NCBI GenBank assembly: GCA_017898095.1
Contig: JAGKQJ010000028.1
Span: forward strand, 1 to 34,383
Source: Bacillaceae bacterium Marseille-Q3522
GTDB lineage: Bacteria > Bacillota > Bacilli > Bacillales > Cytobacillaceae
Direction of reading: 5' to 3'
DNA length: 34,383 nt
In this document: positions 16,411-24,041 of the stretch, one piece after another
How the letters are laid out: each line of letters begins with the position of its first letter
Numbering within the stretch: position 1 is the stretch's first letter
Notes under the pieces: model-generated
The model's database searches: none
What the model was told of the DNA's origin: nothing
What the model saw: the letters and a program-made list of their open reading frames with translations, nothing else
Program-made: the position numbers and the translations under genes

Positions 16411-16971
16411 TTACAGATTCGTTACAAGTGATAAAATTAATAAGATCCCCATTAATCCACTTACTGCAATTGCGTTTTTTCTTAGTTTACTTGGTGCTCT
16501 AGGTACCAGGGAGCGGTAATAAAGCACAGTTCCGAGGGCAACGATAGAAAATTCCACTATGATGCTGATGATTGGAAATTTCCACAAACCTAGTCCAACG
16601 AGCGGTAAATTCCCCAAATTCCCCGGTAGGATTGCCATGTCAGCCCGATGAACGATCAGATCCAGAAGCCAATGGCTAAATACGACGGCTGAAATCACCA
16701 TACCTCCCCGTTTTCCCCAAAATCTCCAAGCTGCTAACCCGGCAATGATGGCAAGAATCATAGCACTAATGAAGGAATGGGAATAGTCCGCATGAATAAG
16801 GATTTCACCGTAGCCCCCTTCGTCGACATTCTCCAATGACTCAGCACCGGTTATATAGAAGGGGATAAAAGCAATCTCCAATAATTGTGTACTTACCATT
16901 AGCGCCCATAATGGTACTTCGGGTGTTTTGGCTTTTACGGCAGCAGCTAGCCCAAAATGTCCTGCGATCAT
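16411..16971 (-). CDS. YdjM-like integral membrane protein (metal-dependent hydrolase-like)
   Basis: The 186-residue protein has about five membrane helices and conserved acidic/His pairs at the membrane face: GHFGLA at 4-9, HADYSHSF at about 60-67, and SHWLLDLIVHRAD at about 99-111. Such His/Asp patterns occur in the YdjM/DUF457 family of putative membrane-bound metal-dependent hydrolases. AAGGAGATGAAATAAT precedes the ATG. The upstream 30-codon frame ends one base before this start, and the tetR and MBL genes are further upstream, so all four are likely one transcript. Function is unknown; hydrolysis of a lipid-linked molecule is a guess. Confidence 0.75.
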   Translation of the reverse strand: MIAGHFGLAAAVKAKTPEVPLWALMVSTQLLEIAFIPFYITGAESLENVDEGGYGEILIHADYSHSFISAMILAIIAGLAAWRFWGKRGGMVISAVVFSHWLLDLIVHRADMAILPGNLGNLPLVGLGLWKFPIISIIVEFSIVALGTVLYYRSLVPRAPSKLRKNAIAVSGLMGILLILSLVTNL

Positions 16972-16972
16972 A

Positions 16973-17065
16973 TTATTTCATCTCCTTTTCTATTGAGGCA
17001 CGTAATTTACGATCTAAAATTCCGCAAACGACTGTAAAAAGAAGCATAAATACGATAAAACTCAA
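16973..17065 (-). CDS. Small single-helix membrane peptide (30 residues)
   Basis: A TTG start (17063-17065) overlaps the tetR stop as TTGA and has GGAG nine bases upstream. The frame encodes a hydrophobic helix (SFIVFMLLFTVVCGIL) followed by a charged tail (DRKLRASIEKEMK), the standard shape of a small inner-membrane peptide. Its TAA is two bases before the ATG of the YdjM-like gene and overlaps that gene's ribosome-binding region. Tight coupling on both sides argues for a real gene. It may assist its membrane neighbour; this is inference. Confidence 0.5.
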   Translation of the reverse strand: MSFIVFMLLFTVVCGILDRKLRASIEKEMK

Positions 17066-17676
17066 TGTTCATCACTCCAATATTGAATTGGATGTTCCGG
17101 CTTATATTCCTTCATTTTATTGATGCCGGCAAGAAAGGCATCGATAATCAGACATAAACTCAGGTCACGGTCGAACGGCATTGCAAAGCCGCGTTTTTGG
17201 TCAAGGGACGTAAAACCGTGTAAAATACTGCGAAGTCCTCTCACGGCATGAATAGAGGCTACTTCGTCTAAATCATAGCCTCTTAATACAAAAGTTAAAA
17301 GGTCAACCGTTTTTTTGGCAATTTGCCGAAACTCTTCATCCTTTGCATCTCCCGGCATCCACAGGATAGCTTCGTATAATCCCGGGTGAGAACGGGCGAA
17401 GTCCAAATAGGCATTGCTTATTGCATGAACTGCAGCATCCTTTGCACGGCCGGCTGCCTCTTTTGTCAACATCTCATACATTCGTTCTAATCCATAGATA
17501 GCAAGAGCTCTTTGCAGGCCAGGGAGTCCGTCCACATGGTTGTACAAAGAAGGCGGACGAATTTGCAGTTTTTTCGCCAGTGTAGCTAATGTGACAGCTG
17601 GCATCCCTTTTTCATCCGCAATTTCTGTTGCTGCCTGTAAAATTGCTTTTTTATCCAGTCCTGGTCTGGGTGACAT
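17062..17676 (-). CDS. TetR/AcrR regulator with WHG-type ligand domain
   Basis: The 204-residue protein has the TetR DNA-binding domain at about residues 8-55 (ILQAATEIADEKGMPAVTLATLA, then RPPSLYNHVDGLPGL) and a C-terminal helical domain of the TetR_C_33/WHG type (SNAYLDFARSHPGLYEA, VRGLRSILHGFTSLDQ). ATG at 17674-17676 suits the GGAGG at 17685-17689; the ATG at 17680-17682 is too close to it. It lies nine bases behind the MBL gene and, by position, should bind the two palindromic sites at the operon promoter. The effector is unknown. Confidence 0.87.
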   Translation of the reverse strand: MSPRPGLDKKAILQAATEIADEKGMPAVTLATLAKKLQIRPPSLYNHVDGLPGLQRALAIYGLERMYEMLTKEAAGRAKDAAVHAISNAYLDFARSHPGLYEAILWMPGDAKDEEFRQIAKKTVDLLTFVLRGYDLDEVASIHAVRGLRSILHGFTSLDQKRGFAMPFDRDLSLCLIIDAFLAGINKMKEYKPEHPIQYWSDEH

Positions 17677-17691
17677 CTCCATTCCCTCCCC

Positions 17692-18399
17692 TTAACGTAG
17701 CGATTTTTCAAAGCGGGCAATCGCATTCCCGATCATTTTCTGCGGATTTTTGAGCATCTCTCCGTGCCCGACGGCAAGTAAAGATGGGTTTAATGACATT
17801 ATTTTTTTTGCACTTTTCAATGCAACTTCTTTATTCCAGGTCGCAAGCGCGGGAAACGGGAAAAACATCCGCAAATCACCGGCAACAGCAATTCCGCCGC
17901 GGGTTTGAAAGGCATCGCCGACAATAACCGCGTTGGTTCTTTCCTCAACAAAAGACATGGATCCCGGCGTATGGCCGGACGTATAAATAGCTTTTAGTGA
18001 GCCAATTTGATCTCCTTCTTCAAGAAGGACATCAGCACTTGTTTTTATTCTTTTTGGCAATCCTCCCCGCAAAGGTGTATTTGGTTCATTTTCATCTAAA
18101 GTGTGATCACCTCTTAACAAACGTTCATCTCTTTTTGAAATATAGACTTTAGCATCAGGCAGCATTTCTTTTAATTTGTCGAGTGACCCTATATGATCAT
18201 CATGGGCATGAGTCAAAACAATTCGTGTGATCGGCTTGCCGATTTTTGTTGCTGCCTGCAAGATGTTTTTATAGCTGAAGGGAAGTGCTGTATCCACTAA
18301 AGTCAGCTCCACTTGTTCTTCAACTAAGTAACAATTCACCGGAAAAAGGACGGGGAAAAAAATTAATTGGGAAATCGGACCTTCCTGAATAATCTTCAT
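17692..18399 (-). CDS. MBL-fold metallo-hydrolase
   Basis: The 235-residue protein has the metallo-beta-lactamase fold: metal motif THAHDDH at 63-69, a further ligand His143 in SGHTPGSMSF, Asp162 in IVGDAFQT, and a last His in AVGHGEML near 215. This is a two-metal cytoplasmic hydrolase of the glyoxalase II-like branch; the substrate (thioester, lactone, phosphodiester) is not evident. ATG 18397-18399 follows AAAAAGGAGATTAAAC. It is the first gene of the operon and is followed by its likely repressor. Confidence 0.9.
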   Translation of the reverse strand: MKIIQEGPISQLIFFPVLFPVNCYLVEEQVELTLVDTALPFSYKNILQAATKIGKPITRIVLTHAHDDHIGSLDKLKEMLPDAKVYISKRDERLLRGDHTLDENEPNTPLRGGLPKRIKTSADVLLEEGDQIGSLKAIYTSGHTPGSMSFVEERTNAVIVGDAFQTRGGIAVAGDLRMFFPFPALATWNKEVALKSAKKIMSLNPSLLAVGHGEMLKNPQKMIGNAIARFEKSLR

Positions 18400-18419
18400 G
18401 TTTAATCTCCTTTTTAATA

Positions 18420-18467
18420 AACTAATAATGTTAGTTTTATTTTAACTAATGATATTAGTTTATGCAA
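18420..18467 (-). promoter_or_regulatory. Operon promoter with two 17-bp TetR operators
   Basis: On the minus strand TTGCAT (18467-18462) and TAAAAT (18444-18439) are 17 bases apart. One palindrome, AACTAAT-GAT-ATTAGTT (18444-18460), fills the spacer and overlaps the -10. A second, AACTAATAATGTTAGTT (18420-18436), lies just downstream, 24 bp centre to centre. The near-identity of the sites makes autorepression by the TetR protein of this operon very likely. Confidence 0.75.
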
Positions 18468-18585
18468 GTATTTTTATCTTTTCCTGCTTGAAAGGTAAAG
18501 TCCTCTGCTTCTAAGCGAAACGGAGGTGGGCTTAGAGTCACCACCTGATTTTCCAAGTATAGGCCAAATGTAACGAATTCTATTT

Positions 18586-18759
18586 TTATCTACAGAGACT
18601 TATCCACAGTCCAAACCGGCAATCTTTTAACATTTTTCAGACTTATGCACACAATCCACAATATTTTCGTTTATTATCCACATTATCCACAGTTCTGTGG
18701 TGCCTTATTTAAAAAGGAGTACTCGATTTATCCACAATTCCGACAACTTCTGTGCATAA
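18586..18759. other. DnaA-box cluster
   Basis: Perfect TTATCCACA boxes occur at 18600-18608, 18674-18682, 18683-18691 and 18728-18736, all on the plus strand; two are directly adjacent. One-mismatch boxes are TTATCTACA at 18586-18594, TTATGCACA at 18643-18651 and its reverse complement at 18751-18759. Weaker copies (such as CAATCCACA at 18652) fill the gaps. Such density is known for oriC and for the few origin-distal DnaA-binding clusters described in Bacillus subtilis. No dnaA or dnaN gene is near. Confidence 0.8.
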
Positions 18760-18884
18760 CTTGTGAGTAAAAATAGGGAATATGCATGATAAAACAGTGA
18801 ATAAAATAATGTAATATAGGAGTAAGGTGAAATTTAACAATTATATGGAAACAGGAACGAATATGAATAAAAGGGAGAAGGAAA

Positions 18885-21800
18885 ATGGATAAACGTTCAA
18901 AAGAAATGAGGAGTAGTGTATTTAGAGAAGAACTTGAGACATTAAAAATGAGAAATTATATAAGTGGGACAGATTTCACGAAGATTTCAAGCGCTTATGA
19001 CTCCTATATTCATGATCTCAACATGGAGCAGGAGCGGATACGAAACCAGGAAAAGAAGACAGTCCCTGCTGTTCAACCAAAGCCTGTTGTACAGCAGCAA
19101 AAACAAATGCCAAAGACGCAGCCTGTAAAGCAGAAAAAAACAGCGGAGCAGCTTCGGGAAAGAAACCTTTCTATCATCTTAGTTGTTGGTGTTATTTCTT
19201 TGCTTTTCGGAGGATTAATTTTGGCTACTACCGGATGGTATTTCATGAGTGAACATCTTAAAGTGCTTAGTATTAGCATGATCTCAGTCGTATTTTTTGC
19301 CATGAGTTTTATTGCCATGAAATTAAAAATAACCCAGACAGCTTTCGCCTTTTTAACGCTGGCAAGCTTTTTTGTTCCGATCGCATTCCTTTCAGCAGCT
19401 TATTACCAATTGTTTGGTGAGTATTTATCCCTAACCGGAGAAGGAAGGTGGCTGCTTGGCGTTTTTGTCGGGATTCTTTGCTTTGCTCTATATATGAAAA
19501 TTGCCGCCTTTTTTAAATCAAAAGCTTTCACGATTTTTACTTTGAGTACGTTTTCAATAACTGTTATTTTTGGATTGCTGTATATATCCCCTTCTGCAGA
19601 TTGGTTTTCTTTTTTGTTGGTATTATTTAACATACTATTTTTATCGAACATAGATCGTTTGCGGGATGAAAAACGGCTTAAGCTTTTTAAAACTTGCTTG
19701 TATTCTTATTTTCAGTTTAAATTGGCTGTAGAATCGTTTGTAATCTTCGTATTTTTTTCCGGAAGTTTCCTGTATTCCATTGTATTATTGCTTGCCGCAG
19801 GACTGCTCTTTATGATGTCTCTCCGGTTTCATACATTCTATCATTTTGCATTTAGTGTCATTTTTTCGTACGGCTATGTTCATTTGCTGGGGAATCTGCC
19901 GTTTCACTTATTGGATTCGTTATTCATCGCGCTGTTGCCAGCTATTTTTTTCATGCTGTCGATTAAACTGAAAAAAAGGAAACCATTTTTCGCGGAAAGT
20001 TTTAAGTATACCGCAGTGGCAGTAAGTCTTCCTGTATTTTTATACATGCAAGTGGCTGCCTTTTTCCAGGGATTCTACGCAGAAACTGCTATGGCACTGA
20101 CTATTTTAGCGGCACTTTACATCTGGATAACGATGGACGTAAAACAAAAAGCTTACACTTTCCCGGCTGTTTTTTTCCTCACGTTGTCAGTCTTTCATTT
20201 TGGAGTATCATTAAACTTCACCAACCTTCAGCAAAACTGGTTGCTTTTTATCTTTAGTACTGTCATTTATTTTGGGCTCTATCTTTTTAATCGTGCAAAA
20301 GCATTAAAAATCTTTGCATTAAGTGCAGTCGTTATTCCGTGCACCGTTGTATTTTTATTAATTCTCGATGCTCTCTTAGTGAAAGAGTGGCTGCTGCTAA
20401 GCATCTGGTTTTTCATTATTGCGTGTGCTTTTTTTATCACCTACCGGCAAGACGATTCATTTGGCAGAACAGCAGGAATATATGGGTTTCCAATCAGCTT
20501 ATTATTAGCACTGTCTACGATCTATGGTGTTATTGGCGACCTTTCAAAGTGGTATACGGATCAAATTTATCTGAGCGGACATTTTACCGGAGTTGCGTTT
20601 GTATTGCTCGCTTGTGCTCTTGCATGCAAAAAATGGAATTTAAAGGACTTTTTCAACCCGTTTTTTATCTCGGCTCTATTTTCCTACTTAATTGCCTTTA
20701 TTAGCTTATTTAACATTTTTGAAAGCCATTCTGACATGTATTGGACGCTGATTTTTCTGGCAGGAATTTTAATCAGCGGTTTATCTGTTTATGTCTATCG
20801 CTTTGGACCATTATGGCTGGCTGTCACTCTCTTCAGCGGTCTGACCTATCTCCCATTGGGAGGAATCATTGCCCCCAATAACCATTCGTTTTTAGCCGCG
20901 TATTTTCTTTTTGGCGGATTGTTTTTCTTGTTGGTTACGGAAATGGTCGCTAAATTTTCCCGAACGGGCAGATTATACTTCTTCTGGTTCAGTCATCTTG
21001 TAAACTTTATCGCCATAACATGGGTGTTTCCAGTTGTAGCACTTGGATTAGCCGGTCCTCCGTTATGGTACATCTTTCCGGTTGCTGTTTATATCATTAG
21101 CGCAAAAAAAGCAAAAAAGACATGGGAAAAATATTTGTTCACTTATGCTGGATTTACAGCTTTTTCTATTCTATTATTTTTGTACTCTGATACATTCACG
21201 GAGATGCATGTTACCCATTCTGTCATTGCCACCGCTATTGTCGCTTTTGGATTTTGGTTTTTTAGCGGGGATCAATGGAAAAAGATGTATGAATACTATT
21301 TGATCTCCGTATTAAATTTTTCGATTTTCGTATATATAATAGAAGGAAGCATGCCATTCCGACTGTTTGATGTTCTTTTTGTGACGCTTATTGTCATTTT
21401 TACTTCATATTTACTGCATCAGAATAAATGGGATATCTTTAATGGAGTGGCGTTCACTTTAAGCTTTAATATTTATGTGCTCTATTTTTTAAGTGAAGAT
21501 ATATGGATCGGTAGTATTTTTCATTTGCTGTTAATCATACTACTTCTGGCAGCAAGCAGGCATTTTTATTTTAGTATTTTTCAAAAAGCAAAACCATTTC
21601 CAGCCTTCGATTGGTACCGGGTATTTGCGCTTATTTATGTTTTGGTGCTTATTTCCCAGATTACGGATCGGACGGATGGTCTTTTCCCTGAACTGTTCGC
21701 TTCTTCCACTCTGCCGGTTTATTTTGTCATACTGCGGACAAAAACCGGATGGTTCATTGAGAAAAAAGTGTATGATGTTCTGCTTGTTACTTCTGCTTTC

Positions 21801-22301
21801 TATCCTTATTTTGTATTGTTCGACTATATTGCCGTTCCGGATGTATTAAAAACAGAAATGGTCTGCCTTCCTTTCTTAATCGCGGCGACGATATTGCTTC
21901 GTAAAATATTTTATGTTGCGCAAGTTTCTGCAAGGATAGAAATTGGTGTTGTTGCATTATTTTTCCTGATTTTTATTGCGGATGCAAACTGGAGCCATAC
22001 GATATACGATGCGATTATCATCGGAACCATCTCCCTTATTGCGATGGTAATAGGCTTTGTTTTGAAATATAAATCCTATTTTTTGGCGGGAACGATTACG
22101 ATCTTGTTGAACATTTTTATCAATACAGAACCGTTTTGGGGAAGCCTCCCGTGGTGGTTATATCTGATTATTGGCGGAATTGCTCTAATTGGTACAGCAA
22201 GCTTTTTCGAATGGAAAAAGCAAAAAACGAAAATAACATCGGGAGATTGGTTGAAAAAGCAGAAAGCAAAAATAAACCATTGGTTCCGGAAATGGAACTG
22301 A
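18885..22301 (+). CDS. Very large polytopic membrane protein (1138 residues), function unknown
   Basis: The N-terminal 90 residues are soluble, with a helix (SVFREELETLKMRNYIS) and a Gln/Pro/Lys-rich linker (about 57-90). The rest is a nearly unbroken series of about 30 or more hydrophobic helices joined by short loops, ending in a basic tail (KKQKTKITSG). I see no enzymatic motif. Similar Bacillaceae proteins are usually described only as 'SCO7613 C-terminal-domain' or DUF2157-like membrane proteins; this assignment is from general resemblance. GGGAGAAGGAAA precedes the ATG. The DnaA-box cluster lies 125-300 bases upstream, so the gene could be under DnaA control. A promoter was not clearly found. 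Confidence 0.8.
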   Translation: MDKRSKEMRSSVFREELETLKMRNYISGTDFTKISSAYDSYIHDLNMEQERIRNQEKKTVPAVQPKPVVQQQKQMPKTQPVKQKKTAEQLRERNLSIILVVGVISLLFGGLILATTGWYFMSEHLKVLSISMISVVFFAMSFIAMKLKITQTAFAFLTLASFFVPIAFLSAAYYQLFGEYLSLTGEGRWLLGVFVGILCFALYMKIAAFFKSKAFTIFTLSTFSITVIFGLLYISPSADWFSFLLVLFNILFLSNIDRLRDEKRLKLFKTCLYSYFQFKLAVESFVIFVFFSGSFLYSIVLLLAAGLLFMMSLRFHTFYHFAFSVIFSYGYVHLLGNLPFHLLDSLFIALLPAIFFMLSIKLKKRKPFFAESFKYTAVAVSLPVFLYMQVAAFFQGFYAETAMALTILAALYIWITMDVKQKAYTFPAVFFLTLSVFHFGVSLNFTNLQQNWLLFIFSTVIYFGLYLFNRAKALKIFALSAVVIPCTVVFLLILDALLVKEWLLLSIWFFIIACAFFITYRQDDSFGRTAGIYGFPISLLLALSTIYGVIGDLSKWYTDQIYLSGHFTGVAFVLLACALACKKWNLKDFFNPFFISALFSYLIAFISLFNIFESHSDMYWTLIFLAGILISGLSVYVYRFGPLWLAVTLFSGLTYLPLGGIIAPNNHSFLAAYFLFGGLFFLLVTEMVAKFSRTGRLYFFWFSHLVNFIAITWVFPVVALGLAGPPLWYIFPVAVYIISAKKAKKTWEKYLFTYAGFTAFSILLFLYSDTFTEMHVTHSVIATAIVAFGFWFFSGDQWKKMYEYYLISVLNFSIFVYIIEGSMPFRLFDVLFVTLIVIFTSYLLHQNKWDIFNGVAFTLSFNIYVLYFLSEDIWIGSIFHLLLIILLLAASRHFYFSIFQKAKPFPAFDWYRVFALIYVLVLISQITDRTDGLFPELFASSTLPVYFVILRTKTGWFIEKKVYDVLLVTSAFYPYFVLFDYIAVPDVLKTEMVCLPFLIAATILLRKIFYVAQVSARIEIGVVALFFLIFIADANWSHTIYDAIIIGTISLIAMVIGFVLKYKSYFLAGTITILLNIFINTEPFWGSLPWWLYLIIGGIALIGTASFFEWKKQKTKITSGDWLKKQKAKINHWFRKWN

Positions 22302-22365
22302 GAATTAAGGAAAAGGTTCTAGTGCTATTGGTTTTGGAGATATTTATGAAAGATTTTATGATAGT

Positions 22366-22539
22366 ATGGGATCCATGTATGAAAAAGTCGCGAAAGAATG
22401 TGACAAGGATGAATCATTATTTCTGCTATTAAATGACCGTCTTTATACGATTTTGGAAGATTCATCAGAAATCGGCTGGGGTTATCATGATGAATTAGCA
22501 CATATATATTATTCCATAAAATGGGTGGAAGAAGAATAA
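22366..22539 (+). CDS. Small acidic unknown protein
   Basis: The frame reads MGSMYEKVAKECDKDE, then LFLLLNDRLYTILEDSSEIGWGYHDE and ends SIKWVEEE. It is coding-like and acidic. The frame stays open upstream to a stop at about 22306, with residues SAIGFGDIYERFYD that look part of the same protein, yet no ATG, GTG or TTG exists there; an ATT at 22327 has AAGGAAAAGG at a good distance and could be a rare start giving 70 residues. No family recognised. It lies between the large membrane protein and another small protein, probably in one operon. Confidence 0.5.
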   Translation: MGSMYEKVAKECDKDESLFLLLNDRLYTILEDSSEIGWGYHDELAHIYYSIKWVEEE

Positions 22540-22541
22540 AA

Positions 22542-22853
22542 TTGGAAAAGTCTAAAGCGGAAAGAAAACGCGATCGGAAAATCCTGGAGAAATACGAGCA
22601 GAAGCTTACAGAGGATGAGCTAGACAAACTTTATCAACAATTTAACGAGTGGAAAGCCGGTAAGCTTGGTTACGATGAGTTAACAGCAAGAATTCATCAG
22701 TTTCATAAAAAAAATCAAAAAATATGGTCTATGTTCCACGATGGCTATGATGAATTTCTTATTTTTGAAGCAAAAAAGGAATTAAATATGTTTAGCGAGG
22801 ATAACCTGAACGACGAATTATATCAACATTGGTTGGATCTTATCGGAAAGTAA
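22542..22853 (+). CDS. Small charged helical protein, function unknown
   Basis: The product of about 103 residues is rich in Lys, Glu and aromatic residues (LEKSKAERKRDRKILEKYEQ, then LTEDELDKLYQQFNEWKAGK) and is probably all-helical and cytoplasmic. The TTG at 22542 follows GGTGGAAGAAG and the preceding stop by two bases; an upstream ATG at 22521 overlaps the preceding gene and lacks a ribosome binding site. No known domain recognised. A link with the membrane protein upstream is suggested by position only. Confidence 0.6.
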   Translation: MEKSKAERKRDRKILEKYEQKLTEDELDKLYQQFNEWKAGKLGYDELTARIHQFHKKNQKIWSMFHDGYDEFLIFEAKKELNMFSEDNLNDELYQHWLDLIGK

Positions 22854-23025
22854 TATGTTAATATGAATTGAATGGCAGCAAAAGCAAATAAGAGAAAGAA
22901 TGATTTGCTTTTGCTGTTGGTGTTTGGACTAACATTGATAAGTTTTAATTTGAACCTAAGAAAACCGTTTCTATTTCTTCTTCCTCGACGATTTCGTTAT
23001 GCAAAGAAACTTTATCGCAGATTAA
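22854..23025. other. Intergenic stretch with a perfect hairpin
   Basis: AGCAAAAGCAAAT at 22877-22889 pairs perfectly with ATTTGCTTTTGCT at 22903-22915 (13 bp, 13-base loop). There is no T-run behind it, so it is at best a weak terminator for the small-protein genes. A 71-codon frame crosses it but has no ribosome binding site. Confidence 0.45.
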
Positions 23026-23325
23026 GGGGCAGTAATACCCCCACCTCAAAAATGGAGGTGATACCAATCAAGTTAGGCGGGGGATAAACTGCCCCTAAAA
23101 GCCCGATTGGTGAAACAAGGTTTCTCTTAAGGCTTCAGCCATTAGAGAAATCAGTCAGGCTCCGCGTGATAAGGTTTTTCTTAGGGCTTCAGCCCTTAGA
23201 AAAATCAATCGGGCTCTGCGTGACTAACCATCAGTGGGGGATGAGGGCCACTAAAGGCGCAGGCGTCCTGTTGTAGCGTCGGCACTAGTACGTCCTGTAC
23301 GTCGAAAAACCCCAACTGAAGGAAG
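23026..23325. mobile_element. Gene-free, highly folded remnant, possibly IS200/IS605-type
   Basis: Three nested structures lie in series. First, GGGGCAGT (23026-23033) pairs with ACTGCCCC (23088-23095), enclosing CCCCC/GGGGG and a CACCTC/GAGGTG hairpin. Second, AGCCCGATTG (23100-23109) pairs with CAATCGGGCT (23206-23215), enclosing two similar stem-loops with TTCA loops (about 23119-23152 and 23173-23206). Third, CAGTGGGG (23232-23239) faces CCCC-AACTG (23310-23318) around an inverted copy of a 58-bp repeat. No tnpA, tnpB or iscB gene is present. Hairpin-ended, gene-less elements with guide-RNA-like folds are typical of IS200/IS605 relics, but I cannot prove it. Confidence 0.45.
23250..23303 (-). 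repeat. Single inverted copy of the 58-bp AGGAC-loop repeat
   Basis: Read on the minus strand this matches the units at 32365-32480: GACGTACAGGACGTACTAGT, then GCCGACG, then (after a few differences) CAACAGGACG and GCGCCTTTAGT. The T5 tract and CAGT-GGG sequence in front are shared as well. Confidence 0.85.
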
Positions 23326-23432
23326 TTTCACTTTATAAAGCGGATAATCAGCCTGATATACATAATAAATAACAATTATTCGTTTATATATGAAGATCTT
23401 TTGCCATAATGGGAAAGATAGGAGGAAAATCG

Positions 23433-24041
23433 ATGGAAGGTATTTTCTTTTACTGGCTGACTTGGAGCTTTTGGATCATCACTACTTTTTTCTTGAATAA
23501 GCGAAATCCGTATCGTTTCGGCCTGTCTTTTTCCCTGCTTTGCCTGATATGTCTGTCGCCTTACACAATCAATGTATATGGTATAAATGTTTCCTGCAGC
23601 AGTTTGTTTACTCTTACTATTACATATTTGTATGTGGCAATTTTTCAGGTGAAAAAAGTGATTTCCTTTATTGTCGGGACAGGAATCTTAATGCTTGCCT
23701 ATTTCTCGTTTTTATTATTTGAGATCTATGATCCGATTTGGGTCATTTTTAAAAGGGAATGGCTGCTTGCCGGTCTTTTTACACTTTTGGTTATGACTTT
23801 GCAAAAACAACTTAAAATACGGGTAATGATGATTATTCAAGCTTATATCCAGGGAGATATTTTGTTTGCAGGATTGTTGCAAACGTATTCGATGCCTTAT
23901 GCGGCAGGTTCGGCTGCTTTAATGGATGTAATCATGATTACATCCGGCTCATTACTCGCTGTTGCAGGATTGCACAGATTTATTGAAAAAACAGGAAAAC
24001 TGATAAATTCTTTGGAGAAAGGGAAGCATAAAACAATATGA
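23433..24041 (+). CDS. yphA: YphA-like membrane protein
   Basis: The product has about 202 residues and six or so membrane helices (starting EGIFFYWLTWSFWIITTFF), matching the YphA family found before yphB and der in Bacillus. The start ATG at 23433 has AGGAGG seven bases upstream; the ATG at 23409 has no such site. Its stop overlaps the start of the next gene (ATGA). No function is established; linkage with yphB suggests a role in the spore envelope, as inference. Confidence 0.8.
   Translation: MEGIFFYWLTWSFWIITTFFLNKRNPYRFGLSFSLLCLICLSPYTINVYGINVSCSSLFTLTITYLYVAIFQVKKVISFIVGTGILMLAYFSFLLFEIYDPIWVIFKREWLLAGLFTLLVMTLQKQLKIRVMMIIQAYIQGDILFAGLLQTYSMPYAAGSAALMDVIMITSGSLLAVAGLHRFIEKTGKLINSLEKGKHKTI

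Noticed and set aside
18586-18759. Chromosomal origin oriC
   Set aside because: No dnaA, dnaN, recF, gyrB or rpmH in the window, and the neighbouring core genes belong to an origin-distal region in Bacillus.
22872-23087. 71-codon plus-strand frame between the small charged protein and yphA
   Set aside because: No ribosome binding site; the frame runs through a perfect hairpin and the nested inverted repeats of the remnant, and its tail (TPTSKMEVIPIKLGGG) is simply translated repeat sequence.
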